Shown here in pieces: positions 23,524 through 25,740 of a stretch of 25,740 nucleotides of DNA (positions within the stretch are counted from its first letter, which is position 1; the number at the start of each line of letters is the position of its first letter). Both the position numbers and the translations under genes were made by a program. This DNA comes from JABWBR01 sp036741235 (GTDB taxonomy: Bacteria > Bacteroidota > Bacteroidia > Chitinophagales > Saprospiraceae): the NCBI GenBank assembly GCA_036741235.1, contig DAINSQ010000059.1, positions 1-25,740 on the forward strand, read 5' to 3'. The notes beneath the pieces were generated by a model that was not told where the DNA came from, did not search any database, and worked only from the letters and a program-made list of their open reading frames with translations.

Positions 23524-25653
23524 ATGGAAGAACGCTTATACAACAGAGACCTCAGTTGGCTATCATTTAATCACCGCGTATTACAGGAAGCCCGGAACCC
23601 CGAAGTACCGTTGTACGAGCGACTCAAATTCCTGGCCATCTACAGCTCCAACCTCGACGAATTTTTTCGCGTGCGCGTAGCGGCATTGAGAAGCTACCGG
23701 GCATTGGGCAAAAACACCCGCAAAGCGCTCGACGAAGCCAGGATCAAGAAAACCCTGCGCGCCATCCGGCACACCGTAGAGCGGCAGCAAGAGCTATTCG
23801 GCAGCATATTCCGGGAGCAACTGCTGCCCGAACTACAGACCCACGGCATCTACCTGCTCAACGCCCAGTCGCTGAGCCCCGGCCAACAGCTATTTGTAGC
23901 GCAATATTTTCAAAAAGAAATACAATCCCACCTACAAATACACTGGGTAGATTCGGATACCGCCGAACTACCCTTTTTAAAAAACAGGGCGCTATATTTC
24001 ATTGCACAAATCACTGAAAGCGAGCGATTTGCCCTGATCGAAATCCCCAGTCCTCCCCTACCCCGCTTCATCGAACTGCCGAGTCACGAAGGCCGCCACG
24101 ACATCATTTTACTCGACGACGCCATCCGCTTCAACCTGCCCAACCTGCTGGGCGCCACCATAGCCGGCGCTTACGCCATCAAGCTCTCGCGCAACGCCGA
24201 ATTACCCATCGACGACGAATACAGCGGCGATTTGCTCGAAAAAATCAAAAAAGGGCTCGAAAAACGCCATGTAGGCCCCCCTACCCGGCTTTTATACGAC
24301 AAAGAAATGCCCGAGCCGCTGATCCAGCGGCTAAAAACCCTGCTTGAGCTCAACAAAAACGACCTCATTCCCGGCGCGCGCTACCACAACTTCAACGACT
24401 TCTTCAGCTTCCCCAACCCCTATGCCGACGCCTCGCTGGTTTATCCTCCGATGCCGCCCCTGCCGCATCCGGTGCTCGAGCAGGCCGAATTTATCATCGC
24501 CTGTATACAAAACGGCGACCAGGTATTGCACTACCCCTATCACAAATTCGACTACGTCATCCGCCTCATCCGCGAGGCTGCCGACGACCCCCGGGTTGAA
24601 TTCATCAAAATCACCCTGTACCGGGCGGCGTCGCGATCGGCAGTAGTAGAAGCGCTGTTATACGCCCTTGCCAAAAGCAAAAAAGTGACCGTTTTCATCG
24701 AAGCCAAAGCCCGCTTCGACGAAGAAGCCAACATGCAATGGGGCGAGCAGTTGTCGGCTGCCGGCGCCCAGGTACACTACAGCTACCCCGGCATCAAAGT
24801 CCACGCCAAAATCCTGCTCATAGGCCGGCAGGAGAACGGCGGCATCCGGCACTACGCCTACCTCAGCACCGGCAACTTCAACGAAAAAACCTCCACCATC
24901 TACGCCGACCACGCCCTGCTGAGCGCCGACCCGCGCCTGGCCGACGAGGCCGCCCGCGTATTCGACCTGCTAGAGCGCAAAATCATATTGCCCGACTGCA
25001 AAAACCTGCTCGTAGCGCCCTTCACCCTCAAAGACAAACTCGAAGACCTTATCGACCGGGAAATTGCCAACGCCAAAGCCGGTAAGTCCGCCTACATCCT
25101 GCTCAAGCTCAACAGCCTCGAAGAGCCCGCCATGGTCGAAAAGCTCTACGAAGCGGGCCAGGCAGGCGTGCGCATCAAGCTCATCATCAGGGGCATCTGC
25201 TGCCTCAAACCCGGCGTGCCCGGCCTCAGCGACAATATCGAAGCCATCAGCATCGTCGACCGCTTCCTTGAACACGCCCGCATCTATCTCTTCGCCAACG
25301 GCGGCGACGAACGCATGTATATCGCCTCCGCCGACTGGATGAAGCGCAACCTGCACCGCCGCATAGAGGTGGCCATTCCCATTTATGACACGGAGGTCTT
25401 CCGTCAAATCAAGCATATTTTTGAGCTGCAATGGCAGGATAACTGTCGCGCGAGGGTACTGAATGCGGAGCAGGATAATCCGATGCGCGAACGCACGGCG
25501 GACGCGAAGCCGGTGAGGGCGCAGGAGGAGGTTTATGAGGGGGTGAGGGGGCGACCTGGCGAGGGGGCGATCTTTGTGACTAATTCGTCAACTTCCGTCG
25601 ATTTTTTCACCACAGATTTAAACGGAGTAAAACGGAGTGACACGGAGTTTTAG
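23524..25653 (+). CDS. ppk1: Polyphosphate kinase 1
   Basis: 709 residues from ATG at 23524, which opens the conserved N-terminus (YNRDLSWLSFNHRVLQEA) and SSNLDEFFRVRVA. Ppk1 makes long-chain polyphosphate from ATP through phosphohistidine. H427 (GIKVHAKILLI) and H584 (RFLEHARIYLF) are spaced 157 residues apart, as the two essential histidines of the E. coli enzyme (435 and 592). Other conserved blocks are YHKFDYVIRLIREAADDP, ITLYRAASRSAVVEAL, STGNFNE, KPGVPGLSDNI and SADWMKRNLHRRIEVA. The normal tail ends near KPVRAQEEVYEG; the frame then continues about 35 residues, the last 17 of which (DFFTTDLNGVKRSDTEF) are encoded by an R1 repeat. The promoter was not found; the leader is low-complexity sequence. 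Confidence 0.95.
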   Translation: MEERLYNRDLSWLSFNHRVLQEARNPEVPLYERLKFLAIYSSNLDEFFRVRVAALRSYRALGKNTRKALDEARIKKTLRAIRHTVERQQELFGSIFREQLLPELQTHGIYLLNAQSLSPGQQLFVAQYFQKEIQSHLQIHWVDSDTAELPFLKNRALYFIAQITESERFALIEIPSPPLPRFIELPSHEGRHDIILLDDAIRFNLPNLLGATIAGAYAIKLSRNAELPIDDEYSGDLLEKIKKGLEKRHVGPPTRLLYDKEMPEPLIQRLKTLLELNKNDLIPGARYHNFNDFFSFPNPYADASLVYPPMPPLPHPVLEQAEFIIACIQNGDQVLHYPYHKFDYVIRLIREAADDPRVEFIKITLYRAASRSAVVEALLYALAKSKKVTVFIEAKARFDEEANMQWGEQLSAAGAQVHYSYPGIKVHAKILLIGRQENGGIRHYAYLSTGNFNEKTSTIYADHALLSADPRLADEAARVFDLLERKIILPDCKNLLVAPFTLKDKLEDLIDREIANAKAGKSAYILLKLNSLEEPAMVEKLYEAGQAGVRIKLIIRGICCLKPGVPGLSDNIEAISIVDRFLEHARIYLFANGGDERMYIASADWMKRNLHRRIEVAIPIYDTEVFRQIKHIFELQWQDNCRARVLNAEQDNPMRERTADAKPVRAQEEVYEGVRGRPGEGAIFVTNSSTSVDFFTTDLNGVKRSDTEF
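25571..25594 (+). repeat. TTTGTGACT...CGTCAACTT unit at the end of ppk1
   Basis: TCTTTGTGAC then TAATTCGTCAACTT. It aligns with minus-strand 7430-7454 behind pgpH (ACTTTGCGACAATATCGTCAACTT) and with 23419-23436. An inverted copy of its last part (AAGTTGACGATATT) occurs at 25663-25676. A G-rich tract with three G5 runs precedes it (about 25528-25567). Confidence 0.6.
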
Positions 25654-25729
25654 TTTTTCCTTAAGTTGACGATATTATATGCTCTGCGCAACTCAGCGCC
25701 AAACTCCTTTCACCCGGCGGTAAAAAAAA
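25601..25729. repeat. R1 dispersed repeat at the window's right end, overlapping ppk1 3' end
   Basis: Left arm 25601-25648 reads TTTTTTCACCACAG, TTTAAACGGAGTAAAACGG, AGTGACACGGAG; right arm 25682-25729, read on the minus strand, gives T-run, ACCGCCGGGTGAAAGGAGTT and GCGCTGAGTTGCGCAGAG, closely matching the tails of the direct repeats at 2203 and 2732. The left arm is translated as the end of Ppk1. Confidence 0.82.
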
Positions 25730-25740
25730 TTGCAGTTCTC

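Overview
The window looks like a chromosomal segment from a member of the Bacteroidota, probably a Saprospiria-like or related lineage. Evidence: a very large secreted protein with a gliding-motility-associated (type IX secretion, type B) C-terminal domain and a choice-of-anchor L-like domain; a DUF6089-like beta-barrel; lipoproteins with relaxed lipoboxes; A-rich translation starts; and TAnnTTTG -7 boxes upstream of several genes. The lineage below phylum level is inference.

Left part (1 to about 6250) is AT-rich, entirely minus-strand, and looks like an accessory or defence island. It holds: a left-truncated HEPN - NB-ARC/STAND ATPase - TPR protein (1-1900); a solitary HigA-type antitoxin (2369-2668) between two ~120 bp direct repeats; a solitary MNT-type minimal nucleotidyltransferase (3047-3343); a 503-aa protein joining an EVE-like modified-base reader to a PD-(D/E)XK nuclease (3549-5060); and a PIN toxin with its overlapping antitoxin (5339-5985). 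The genes are separated by hairpin-rich dispersed repeats. A short shared motif sits at the stop codons of three unrelated genes (higA-like, MNT, PIN), which suggests cassette-like assembly.

Middle and right part (6250 to 25740) is more GC-rich and core-like. Minus strand: a Reg_prop beta-propeller lipoprotein; PgpH-type 7TM-HD cyclic-di-AMP phosphodiesterase; a DASH cryptochrome/photolyase ending at an in-frame TAG that interrupts a recognisable tail; and a small secreted protein. Plus strand: a cytochrome c and the 1497-aa adhesin-like CHU_C protein, followed by a strong terminator. Minus strand again: lipocalin-like lipoprotein, GH13 alpha-amylase lipoprotein and an MFS sugar transporter, arranged as a possible alpha-glucan/maltose uptake operon, preceded by an MsbA-like ABC exporter. 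Plus strand at the right end: the DUF6089-like protein and polyphosphate kinase 1, whose reading frame runs into a dispersed repeat.

The two strongest candidates for undescribed biology are the HEPN-STAND-TPR protein (a putative nucleic-acid-cleaving abortive-infection switch) and the EVE/PD-(D/E)XK fusion (a putative modification-dependent restriction enzyme). No tRNA, rRNA, CRISPR array, integrase or transposase was seen.
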